Program-made: the position numbers and the translations under genes
Assembly: GCA_019113675.1 (NCBI GenBank)
Contig: DXHA01000097.1
Coordinates: forward strand, 1 to 64,000
Length of the DNA stretch: 64,000 nucleotides
DNA from: Candidatus Yaniella excrementigallinarum
GTDB lineage: Bacteria; Actinomycetota; Actinomycetes; Actinomycetales; Micrococcaceae
Direction of reading: 5' to 3'
Part shown: piece by piece, positions 1 through 8,991 of the stretch
Position numbering within the stretch: the stretch's first letter is position 1
How the letters are laid out: every line of letters starts with the position of its first letter
Notes under the pieces: generated by a model
The model's database searches: none
Told to the model about the DNA's origin: nothing
Seen by the model: the letters and a program-made list of their open reading frames with translations, nothing else

Positions 1-1394
1 GGTTACTCAAGGCCTGGTTGGGTGACCGGGATGATATATGCGTGGTCGGGGATACCTCCCAAACGATTTATTCATTTACTGGTGCTACTGCTGATTTCCT
101 GCTGGATTTTAGCCAATATTTTCCCCATGCCACGCAAATCAATTTGGTCCGAGACTACCGATCGACACCACAGATTGTGGATGTGGCTAACCGTCTGTTA
201 CAGGAGCGTACTAGGGCTGACCGGGCGTCTTTACCACGATGGCCCCAACCCTTAGAACTAATTTCTCAACGAGAAGCCGGTCCACAACCTATGTTCGTGG
301 AGTGTAGCTATGACCAGGCCGAAGCTGAGTGGGTAACCAGTCAGATCAAAGATTTAATATCAGCCGGGCATAAAGGTTCGGATATAGCTGTGCTCTTTCG
401 AACGAATGCTCAGTCTGCGCTGTTTGAACAGGCTTTAAGCGACGCCGATATTTCCTATCAAGTGCGCGGTGCGGAAAGATTTTTCAACCGCAGAGAAGTA
501 CGCGATGGCATACTGCAATTACGCGCTGCAGCTAAATCCGCCGACGATGTTGTTGGTGAGGCAGTAATTCCTCGTATCAAAGATGTACTGGCGTCATTGG
601 GGTATACGGCTCAGGCGCCACAACAATCCGGTGCTGTGCGAGAACGCTGGGAGTCGCTCAACGCTATCGTGAATTTGGCTCAAGATTTAGTGACAGCACG
701 TGGTGATCAGGTAACCCTGGATTTGGTCGTGGCAGAACTTGATGAACGAGCGTCACATCAGCACGCCCCGGTTATGGACGGTGTGACATTAGCTTCTATC
801 CACTCTGCCAAAGGCCTGGAGTGGGACGTCGTATTTTTAGTTGGCCTTAATGAAGGTCTTTTGCCGATCAGTTTCGCTACAGAAGACAAGAACGTTGACG
901 AAGAGCGCCGCCTATTTTACGTAGGCATTACTCGAGCTAAAACTCGGTTGTACTTATCCTGGTCAGTTTCCCGCTCGGCAGGTGGCCGCGCCACCAGAAA
1001 ACCATCGCGATTCCTTAACGCGATTCGAGCAACGACCCACAAGGCAGCATCCCAGACCCCTACTCAGACCAAAGCTGGTGCGATACGTGCTAAAGTCATC
1101 AAATGCCGTAATTGTGGGATCGTATTGTCAACGGGTGCGGAGCGCAAAATTGGACGCTGCGATGGATGCCCGCCTACCTATGATCCGGAGATTTTTGACA
1201 AGCTCGTTAATTGGCGTAAAGATATTTCAACGACGGATAAAGTTCCAGCGTTTGTGGTGTTTACTGATGCAACATTGGTTGCTATCGCCGAGAAAATGCC
1301 GAAAGATTTAAAACAATTACGTCAACTACCTGGCATTGGTCCTAAAAAATTGGAACGCTACGGGACTGAAGTATTAGCAATTTTAAGCTCTTGA
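1..1394 (+). CDS. uvrD2: ATP-dependent DNA helicase UvrD2-like, 5' truncated by the window edge
   Basis: SF1 motifs (VGDTSQTIYSFTGA, LASIHSAKGLEWDVVFLVGLNEG, EERRLFYVGITRAK), then a CRNCG...RCDGC tetracysteine and an HRDC-like C-terminus, the mycobacterial UvrD2 layout. The frame stays open upstream of the listed start. Confidence 0.9.
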   Translation, partial: LLKAWLGDRDDICVVGDTSQTIYSFTGATADFLLDFSQYFPHATQINLVRDYRSTPQIVDVANRLLQERTRADRASLPRWPQPLELISQREAGPQPMFVECSYDQAEAEWVTSQIKDLISAGHKGSDIAVLFRTNAQSALFEQALSDADISYQVRGAERFFNRREVRDGILQLRAAAKSADDVVGEAVIPRIKDVLASLGYTAQAPQQSGAVRERWESLNAIVNLAQDLVTARGDQVTLDLVVAELDERASHQHAPVMDGVTLASIHSAKGLEWDVVFLVGLNEGLLPISFATEDKNVDEERRLFYVGITRAKTRLYLSWSVSRSAGGRATRKPSRFLNAIRATTHKAASQTPTQTKAGAIRAKVIKCRNCGIVLSTGAERKIGRCDGCPPTYDPEIFDKLVNWRKDISTTDKVPAFVVFTDATLVAIAEKMPKDLKQLRQLPGIGPKKLERYGTEVLAILSS

Positions 1395-2497
1395 ACCGCT
1401 GCACAACATCCCGGTCGTGGTTGGAGTGTAAACGTCTGCACCCAGCCTTCGGCTAGGTGTACTCGAGTATAAGTGTTCAGATTCATCCCCGGAACCCCGC
1501 CGTGTTCCGTCTTTGGCACTTGTTGCCGCAGCTTTTGCGAATCGACCATGGCTAATAGCTCCGTGGCAATAAGGCCGGCGGCCAAATGGGCAGCTGCCAC
1601 TGTCTCGATGCCACCGGTACTGGCACGTAGGGCGACAGTGCGTTGTTTTCGAAAGCCATCGGTTTCGGCAATTGCTGCCTCTAAGCACAGCGGACACGCC
1701 TGGGCTTGTTGCACCGTCCAGGGGCCAATATCAATTTCATCATCCCGGATGACCACCGGCAAATATGGTTGATGGTGTTCTTTAGCTTCAATGATGGTCT
1801 CTGTATGTACCCCACCCAAACTAATATGTACTGTTGCTAAATTAGCCAATGCCGGTTGCCTGAGCCAACCGGTTGGATGAATCTGGGGCCGCTTGTCTAC
1901 GGGGTTAAGAGCCCTAGCAACTGCTAAAGAACGCACCTGGCCGATATCTTGCTCCCGCAGACCTGTCCCAAGGTCGGTTGCTGTCACACGAGTGGAATCC
2001 CAAACGTTAATATGCCCGACCCCAGATTCCAACAAAATCTTGGTCAGTGCGGTGCCAGTTCTACCGAGCCCAAAAATCTGTAATGCCGCAGCATGTCGTT
2101 GGGTTTGAAACTGATTGTGGCTATGTGGGGCTAGACCGCGCAAGCGATCATAATCAAACAGCGGTGTTACACAGCTCAACCGAGCTAGGCTACCGCGATG
2201 TTCCTGATCCGTAGTCGTCACGAAGCTGGTTTCAAATGGTGTTGAAACCAATACCGGCGCTAGTTTGGTCATCATTAGATCAAAGTCTGCTTTGCTCACC
2301 TGGCATTGTTCGGCGATCTTATGTTCTTGCCCGTCGGGGATACCATCGTGCAAGTGACCAAGGTAGGTTCGGATAGGCTCAGTAATTCCGGTGAGTTCCA
2401 AGGCGCGATACCCGGAACCAATTTGCAGATGTTTCGATCCAAGCCGAGTAATCGATAGTCCCGGATTGATTTGCATGGTCACTCCTGTGTCGTTCAA
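1358..2497 (-). CDS. ThiF/E1-like adenylyltransferase-fold protein (TOMM ocin-ThiF-like)
   Basis: Rossmann segment AALQIFGLGRTGTALTKILLESGVGHINVWD and cysteine motifs CPLC and PGCC. The product overlaps the 3' end of uvrD2 tail-to-tail. Confidence 0.7.
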   Translation of the reverse strand: MNDTGVTMQINPGLSITRLGSKHLQIGSGYRALELTGITEPIRTYLGHLHDGIPDGQEHKIAEQCQVSKADFDLMMTKLAPVLVSTPFETSFVTTTDQEHRGSLARLSCVTPLFDYDRLRGLAPHSHNQFQTQRHAAALQIFGLGRTGTALTKILLESGVGHINVWDSTRVTATDLGTGLREQDIGQVRSLAVARALNPVDKRPQIHPTGWLRQPALANLATVHISLGGVHTETIIEAKEHHQPYLPVVIRDDEIDIGPWTVQQAQACPLCLEAAIAETDGFRKQRTVALRASTGGIETVAAAHLAAGLIATELLAMVDSQKLRQQVPKTEHGGVPGMNLNTYTRVHLAEGWVQTFTLQPRPGCCAAVQELKIANTSVP

Positions 2498-2619
2498 GGT
2501 GTTTCCATGATGGGCTACTGTGGCTGACAGTGTTCAGGGTTTTCCACACTCGCAGTGCACGATGTACATTATCCACAAGACCAGCAGTACGAGCCCTTGA
2601 TTATATCTGTTGGGCCAGC

Positions 2620-3243
2620 ATGAAGGACATGGATACTATTTCAAGATTGATTCGCCATGACACTGAACGCCTCTCCGGAGGGCGTATTGCGTCAGTTGTG
2701 CAAATTGATGGCGAGCCGGTTCGTCTCATTAGTTCGGCACGTCGTAAAAAGACTGTCTCCGCATCAGTACGTAACGGCATGATCCAACTGTCCGTTCCCG
2801 TCAAAATGACAGATGCTCAAATCATCGAGTCGGCTCGCAGCTTGATTGCAAAGATCAAAGCTAAACAACGCCAAGCTCAGCAATTTCACACCAACCCGGA
2901 CTTACATGACCGTGCGCTACATCTGGCACGTATATGGCTGAATAACGAAGTTTCTCCGACGTCGGTTGTTTGGTCGGACCGTCAAACCACCTTGTGGGGC
3001 TCCTGCACGTCAACGACTGGTGCAATCCGTATTTCTACTATGCTCCAAGGTATGCCGCAGTGGGTAATCGATGGGGTGCTCATACATGAAATGGCCCACC
3101 TAAAATATGGTGGGCATGGCCGACAGTTTCAAGAGTTTTCGGGCCGTTACCCGCGCATGGCAGAAGCTGACGCCTTTTTAGATGGGGTCAGCTTTGCCCA
3201 GCAACGCGACCAGGACAAAATGTTCCCTGATGCTTGTGATTAG
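2620..3243 (+). CDS. YgjP/DUF45-type M48 metallopeptidase
   Basis: Zinc motif LIHEMAHLKYGGHG and RRKKTVSASVRNG. Start chosen at ATG 2620 inside the longer ORF. Confidence 0.85.
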   Translation: MKDMDTISRLIRHDTERLSGGRIASVVQIDGEPVRLISSARRKKTVSASVRNGMIQLSVPVKMTDAQIIESARSLIAKIKAKQRQAQQFHTNPDLHDRALHLARIWLNNEVSPTSVVWSDRQTTLWGSCTSTTGAIRISTMLQGMPQWVIDGVLIHEMAHLKYGGHGRQFQEFSGRYPRMAEADAFLDGVSFAQQRDQDKMFPDACD

Positions 3244-4613
3244 TTTTCTTCTTCGAATCCGCCTTCTAGAAGCTTCTTCAGGTCTTCATCAAGGCTGGCC
3301 GATTGCTCATCTGCAGAAGCCCGTCGTTTGACGTAGCCTTCCGGGTCGTCAAGATCTTCGCTCGTTGGCAACCGTAACTGGGATTCCCAGATTGCATCGC
3401 GATATTCGACACCTTCGGATTCATGGATTGTGGACCATAGTTGAGTGGCATCGTGGAGACGGCGTGGACGTAAGTCAAGACCAACCAGCGAACCAAAAGC
3501 ATGTTCTGCGGGGCCACCTGCGGCACGACGTCGATTAATCATCTCTCGTAATGCTGATGCAGATTCTAAAGGTTTAGCCGCTTCAGTGACGACGAGATCA
3601 ACCCAGCCTTCGACCAGTGCCAGCAGTGTCTCGAGCTGTTCAATAGCGGCTTTTTGTGCGCCTTCTGGTTCTGGAATAAACATCGATCCGGAGAACATTT
3701 CGTTCATTGACTCTGGGTCGGCTGGGTCCAGATTTTGTACAGCGTCTTCAATTGCTGAGACATCAATACTGATCCCAGCAGCATACTGTTGCACCATTGC
3801 GGTCAGATCACGGGCCAGCCACGGTGAATTAGCAAATAGTCTCATGCGAGCTGCTTCGCGAAGTGCCAGATAGATACGTACTTGATCGGGAGCAACTGAT
3901 ATCCCGTCACCAAATTCTTCAATATTGACCGGTAACATCGCCATTCGTTGGCCAGCGATGGGGAAGCCGGTGTCAGTACCAGATAGCACCTCTTGAGCGA
4001 GTTCGCCAATGGCATGGCCTAATTGCAACCCAAACATGGAACCACCCAGGTTTTTCATCATCGGCTGCATATTACCGAAAGCGCCCTGTAATTCTTCAGG
4101 CAGTTGGCCAGGAAGTTGTTCAGTAATGGCCCGTGTAAGAGCTTCAGATAGGGAGGTGGCCACTGGATCGGTCATCTCACGCCAGTTGTCCATAGTAGAT
4201 TCGACCCACTCGGCCCTCGACCACGCTACTATCGGCACATTAGCGGCTTCTAGGGTTGTGGCCTTGTCCAGCCAAGAATCTGCCAGGCGTAGCGCATCTT
4301 CGATTTCTTTGGCTGAAAAGGTGCCCACCGAAGGGTCTTGACCTGCCACGGATTGACGTGCGGTTTGCTTTGCGAGGTCCCAGTTCACCGGAGCATCGCC
4401 GGAGCTTTGCATCATGGATTGAAACTGTTGCATGATATTTTGCATCATCTGCGGATCCATCATGGATGGGTCGAAAGGCATACCAGAAGCGCCGAATTGG
4501 TTCATGGCGCGTTGAATTTCTTCTGGGTCTGGTGCGTTTTCGCCAAACATTTTCCGAAACATTTCGGACATTGGATCGTGGTCGTCGCCGTTAGTTGGAC
4601 CTGTATTACTCAT
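3240..4613 (-). CDS. DUF2342 (zinc-dependent metalloprotease-like) family protein
   Basis: LALVEGWVDLVV, RRRAAGGPAEHAFGSLVGLDLRPRRL and LSGTDTGFPIAG are typical of the actinobacterial DUF2342 family. Confidence 0.8.
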   Translation of the reverse strand: MSNTGPTNGDDHDPMSEMFRKMFGENAPDPEEIQRAMNQFGASGMPFDPSMMDPQMMQNIMQQFQSMMQSSGDAPVNWDLAKQTARQSVAGQDPSVGTFSAKEIEDALRLADSWLDKATTLEAANVPIVAWSRAEWVESTMDNWREMTDPVATSLSEALTRAITEQLPGQLPEELQGAFGNMQPMMKNLGGSMFGLQLGHAIGELAQEVLSGTDTGFPIAGQRMAMLPVNIEEFGDGISVAPDQVRIYLALREAARMRLFANSPWLARDLTAMVQQYAAGISIDVSAIEDAVQNLDPADPESMNEMFSGSMFIPEPEGAQKAAIEQLETLLALVEGWVDLVVTEAAKPLESASALREMINRRRAAGGPAEHAFGSLVGLDLRPRRLHDATQLWSTIHESEGVEYRDAIWESQLRLPTSEDLDDPEGYVKRRASADEQSASLDEDLKKLLEGGFEEEN

Positions 4614-4679
4614 ATCTCTCCACGCTACTGTAGTGACTGGTTGAAATAATAGTCTTTGTGGGCTTTGCGCTGAATGATT

Positions 4680-7600
4680 CTATACACCCAACGCGTCTTG
4701 TTCGCGGCGCGCCTGGCGCGCGTTGAGATTCTCGGCTGTGCCCTCTGTCATACGGTACAGCACAGGCACAATAATCAACGTAATCAGCGTAGAGGCTATA
4801 AGACCACCAATGACTGCAACAGACATAGGTGCTGAGACGAAACTGGACTGCCCGGACAGTCCTAATGCTGGCGGGATCATGGCACCGATGGTTGCAGCTG
4901 CGGTCATAATAATTGGACGAATACGGTTCTGTGCCCCGGCGATAATAGCTTTGTCCAATGTAGTGTCGCGCCGGCGATATTGGTTAATTAAATCCATCAG
5001 CACAATCGAGTTGGTCACCACAATGCCTATCAACATCAGCATTCCGACCAAGGTAGTAGCACCTAGGGGAGTGCCGGTGAGCAACAGTGCCAAGATCATC
5101 CCTGTGGCGCCAAACGGTATAGCCACTAACAGGACTAGCGGTTGGACCAAGGATTTTAATAGCCATACTAAAATTACGTAGATCAATAAGATAGCGGCTC
5201 CCATGGCGAGGGCTAGCTGCTGAAATGTGGTATCGATTTCCTCGGCAACCCCTGCAAGTTCGGTCTGCACACCATCGGGCAGGTTAGCGTTGTCAATAGT
5301 ATCGGTCAGCGCAGCAGTGGTGGCGCCGACATTATCCGTAGATTCTGGTGTGACAGAAATCGTTACCGTTCGGATTGAGTTGAGCGTGGTGATCGATGGG
5401 GCAATATTCACACGATTCACTTCAGCAATATCGGTTAGTGGAATACCGAAAAGATCAAGCTGTTCAATGTCTTCTACCGTATCGACAGCGGAAGCTGGGT
5501 TCATGTGAACATTGAGTTCATTATCGTCTATGGTGACCTTGGCGATGGGAAAGTCGGTCGTATGAGAGGCAATCATTGCCATTGCTTCGGGAACGGTCAT
5601 ACCGTATTGGGCGATTTCTTCTTCCCGAGGCGCAATCTCTAGAGAGGGTTGAGCCGCTTCGAAATCGGATTCCACGCGGGCTACCTCATCAAGGTCTTCA
5701 AAAGCGGTAGTAAGCGTATTGCTTGCTTCACCGAGGTCGTCTTCGTCGAGGGCCTCGAGTTGGATATCTACGGTATCTGAACTCATCATGCCATCACCGG
5801 CTTCGACTTGGAATTCTCCGGCGTTCGGGTGCTCCGCAAACCAGTCGTCCAGGCTGCGTTGGATTCTATTTTCAACGGCTGCCTGATCAGCGCCGGGATC
5901 GGTGATCACGGTAAAGGATGCTTGATCCGGGCCCATGCCCATCATGGCTTGTCCGCCGATGTCGGCTTGGACAGTATCAACGTGTTCAAGATCAGCTAAT
6001 TCGGATTCAATTTCACTTGATAACTCGGAAGTATGCTGCAGTGAGGAACCTTGCGGGGCGGTATATGTTACCGCGTGCATATTCATCCCAGTATCGCCCA
6101 GCAGATTTACTTTCAGTGCTGGCACCAGCAGGATGGAACCGACAAACACAGCCAATGCCACCAAAGTAGTGACCCAACGGGAGACACGGGACTTGATAGT
6201 CCAGGTAATAACGGGACGGTAAATCCGAGCCAACCAGTTCGTAGTGACACCAATATCTGTATCAGCTAATGGTGCTGGCTGGTCCCCAGGGATGCGCTTA
6301 TTTCGCATAAACCAGTATGCCAATACCGGCACGATAGTTAAGGCCACCAGTGTTGACCCAATCATGGCTAGGACCACGGTTAGCGCAAACGGCCGGAAAA
6401 GTTCTCCGGCCATGCCTTCAACTAACAGGATGGGCACAAATACCATGACCGTGACCAACGTTGAGGAAATAACTGCCGAAGAGACTTCACCTGTAGCTCG
6501 GGTAATAGTTTTGACTTTTGATTCGGTCTTGGGGGCTTGCCGTAAATGCCGCATGATATTTTCAATGACAACAATCGAATCGTCCACCATGCGCCCGATG
6601 GTGATCATTAATCCAGCCAGTGACATCATATTCACGGTGGTTCCGGTAGCTAACATGCCAACGAAGGCGAAGAGTACCGATAACGGGATCGTGATACCGG
6701 TGATGATGGTGGGGCGTATCGACAATAAGAAGACGAAAATTACCAGTATCGCTAGTACCAGACCCCACATGCCCTCTGTGGCAAGCCCGGCGATGGCATC
6801 CTCAATAAATTCGGCTTGATCAAAGACCACAGTAAATTCTGTGCCCGAACCCATTTGAGCGGCGGCTTTATCTAATTGATCCAGGACCCGTTCGGAAAGG
6901 TCAATATAGTTTGCGTCATTGGATGGCAGAACCAACAGGGTAATAGAGTCTTTGCCATTGGTACGGGACACCGATTCAGCTTCGGCTTGAGTCTGTTCGA
7001 TGTCAGCAACATCAGATAAGGGTACTGAGGTACCTTCCTCAACGGGCAATAGACTAGCGGCCAGATCATCGACGTTATCGAAGGCCTTGCCAATTGATAT
7101 GTCTAGGCTTTGGTCGTTATCGGTAACATTGCCACCAGGTAATACCACACCTGCATCGTCTAGGGCGTCGGTAATGGTGGAACGATCCATATCCCGTTCT
7201 GCCAGTGCGTCGTCGTCGGGGTTGATACGAACGATTTCTTCGGTTGTGCCAAACAGTTGGACTCGGGCGACCCCAGGAATGTTTTCAATGTCAGAACGTG
7301 CTGCTTGTTCGAAGCCAGCGTCTAACTCGCTAGGGGAAAGATCAGAACTCATAGTTACGACCATGGCGGGGATATCTGCTGATCCACCCGATAATGTCGT
7401 AGTAGTGGTACCTTCAGGGAGTTGCTCTTCGATGGAATTGAGTAGTGTATCGGCTTGTGAGGCTGCCCGAAATACATCTGAACCGTATTCCATCTCCAAG
7501 TTGATCATCGAGAAATTCGAACCGGAATTCGACGATGTTGAGGTGACATGATCGACAGCCGTTAGTTGTCGTTCGATGGGCTCAGCGACTTGTTGGGCCA

Positions 7601-7817
7601 TCTGTTCCGACGAGGCTCCAGGGTTTGTTGCGGTAACTGCAACCGATGGTAATTCCACCGGTGGGATCAATTCCCGTCGTAGCATATTAAGGGAAATGAG
7701 TCCCAAGACCATAATGACGATGGTCACCAACGCAATAAAAGCACGATTTTTCATGCTGAGTTTTACAAGCCAGTCCAAGTCGGTCCTTATCGGTAGCCTG
7801 AGTTCTTGGAACAACAT
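4680..7817 (-). CDS. RND (AcrB/HAE-like) efflux transporter permease
   Basis: 1045 aa. RRELIPPVELPSVAVTATNPGASSEQMAQQVAEPIERQL, GRMVDDSIVVIENIMRHLR and duplicated TM/porter halves. Confidence 0.92.
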   Translation of the reverse strand: MLFQELRLPIRTDLDWLVKLSMKNRAFIALVTIVIMVLGLISLNMLRRELIPPVELPSVAVTATNPGASSEQMAQQVAEPIERQLTAVDHVTSTSSNSGSNFSMINLEMEYGSDVFRAASQADTLLNSIEEQLPEGTTTTTLSGGSADIPAMVVTMSSDLSPSELDAGFEQAARSDIENIPGVARVQLFGTTEEIVRINPDDDALAERDMDRSTITDALDDAGVVLPGGNVTDNDQSLDISIGKAFDNVDDLAASLLPVEEGTSVPLSDVADIEQTQAEAESVSRTNGKDSITLLVLPSNDANYIDLSERVLDQLDKAAAQMGSGTEFTVVFDQAEFIEDAIAGLATEGMWGLVLAILVIFVFLLSIRPTIITGITIPLSVLFAFVGMLATGTTVNMMSLAGLMITIGRMVDDSIVVIENIMRHLRQAPKTESKVKTITRATGEVSSAVISSTLVTVMVFVPILLVEGMAGELFRPFALTVVLAMIGSTLVALTIVPVLAYWFMRNKRIPGDQPAPLADTDIGVTTNWLARIYRPVITWTIKSRVSRWVTTLVALAVFVGSILLVPALKVNLLGDTGMNMHAVTYTAPQGSSLQHTSELSSEIESELADLEHVDTVQADIGGQAMMGMGPDQASFTVITDPGADQAAVENRIQRSLDDWFAEHPNAGEFQVEAGDGMMSSDTVDIQLEALDEDDLGEASNTLTTAFEDLDEVARVESDFEAAQPSLEIAPREEEIAQYGMTVPEAMAMIASHTTDFPIAKVTIDDNELNVHMNPASAVDTVEDIEQLDLFGIPLTDIAEVNRVNIAPSITTLNSIRTVTISVTPESTDNVGATTAALTDTIDNANLPDGVQTELAGVAEEIDTTFQQLALAMGAAILLIYVILVWLLKSLVQPLVLLVAIPFGATGMILALLLTGTPLGATTLVGMLMLIGIVVTNSIVLMDLINQYRRRDTTLDKAIIAGAQNRIRPIIMTAAATIGAMIPPALGLSGQSSFVSAPMSVAVIGGLIASTLITLIIVPVLYRMTEGTAENLNARQARREQDALGV

Positions 7818-7866
7818 ACCCTAGTTGCAGCGTGAAAACTCAATACGAATTCAACGAAAGCGATGC

Positions 7867-8919
7867 ATGGACCTAAAAAGAAGACTTCGGCCTCGAGCCA
7901 ACCGCGTAGGGGCCTACTTACTGATCGTTGTGTTCATAACAATATTCATTCCAACCCCATATACGATTCAGTCACCAGGGCCGACTTTTGACACACTAGA
8001 GCAAGTCGAAGTTGAAGGTTCCAGCTATCACATGGTGGAAATTGACGGCGCAAAGACTTATCCAACAGATGGCAGTTTAAACCTGACTACCATCTCGGTT
8101 TCCGGACCGCCGACGTCGGCATCATTGACGCCACAAGTGTTATATCACGCAATACTGCCGTACCCATCTATTACCCCGGCAGAATTACTGTACCCACCAG
8201 AAACCACCGGTGATGAAGTCCGTGACCAAAATGCTGAGGCCATGGCCGACTCGCAATCCTGGGCCGTAGCGGCTGCGTTAGAACATTTGGATAAAGACTA
8301 CACACAGCACTTATTTGCCTTCGATTTCACAAAAGATTCCCCGGCACGGGACGTCTTAGAGCCCGACGACGAGATCATTAGCGTCAATGGCACCAAAATT
8401 ACTGGGCATGGTCAACTAGTCAATACGATTCAGCAAGCACAAGGTGATCCGGTAGATATCACAGTTGGTCGTGACGGTACCGAGAAAACCTTTACGATTC
8501 CGGTAACACAAGGTGAAGACGGAACCTACCAGATCGGGGTCTTATTGGACTCAGAGTTCGATTTTCCTATTGACGTGGATATTTATCTTGAAGACGTTGG
8601 TGGACCGTCAGCTGGGCTGATTTTCACCCTTGCCATTATCGATCGTATGACCGAAGAATCCATCGCCGACGGACGGCACATCGCCGGTACCGGAACTATC
8701 GACCCAGATGGCACTGTGGGACCAATTGGCGGAATTCAGCAGAAAGTCGAAGCCGCGGCCGATGATGGTGCCACGATTTTTTTGGCACCTGAAGGTAACT
8801 GTCAAGAAATCACGCATGTGCCCAACGACATGACCATTTATAGTGTCGATACACTGGATACAGCGTTAGAGGTTCTGGCTGCGCCGGCAGGGGAAACACA
8901 AAACACTACCTGTTCATGA
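7867..8919 (+). CDS. YlbL-like PDZ domain / Lon-type S16 protease
   Basis: N-terminal TM, PDZ (DEIISVNGTKITGHGQLV) and S16 catalytic segments GGPSAGLIFTLAIID and GTVGPIGGIQQKVEAA. Start at ATG 7867 preferred. Confidence 0.9.
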   Translation: MDLKRRLRPRANRVGAYLLIVVFITIFIPTPYTIQSPGPTFDTLEQVEVEGSSYHMVEIDGAKTYPTDGSLNLTTISVSGPPTSASLTPQVLYHAILPYPSITPAELLYPPETTGDEVRDQNAEAMADSQSWAVAAALEHLDKDYTQHLFAFDFTKDSPARDVLEPDDEIISVNGTKITGHGQLVNTIQQAQGDPVDITVGRDGTEKTFTIPVTQGEDGTYQIGVLLDSEFDFPIDVDIYLEDVGGPSAGLIFTLAIIDRMTEESIADGRHIAGTGTIDPDGTVGPIGGIQQKVEAAADDGATIFLAPEGNCQEITHVPNDMTIYSVDTLDTALEVLAAPAGETQNTTCS

Positions 8920-8991
8920 GCTATGGGAACGCTAGAATTTCACTGATTGTACATTTACGAGTCGGGCACAGCCCGCAGATAGGGAACTACT

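Noticed and set aside
6244-6819. 191-aa + strand ORF inside the RND permease
   Set aside because: Low-complexity antisense shadow of a well-supported transporter gene; no recognisable domain or ribosome site.
7000-7551. 183-aa + strand ORF inside the RND permease
   Set aside because: Ser/Thr-rich mirror translation of the permease; antisense artefact.
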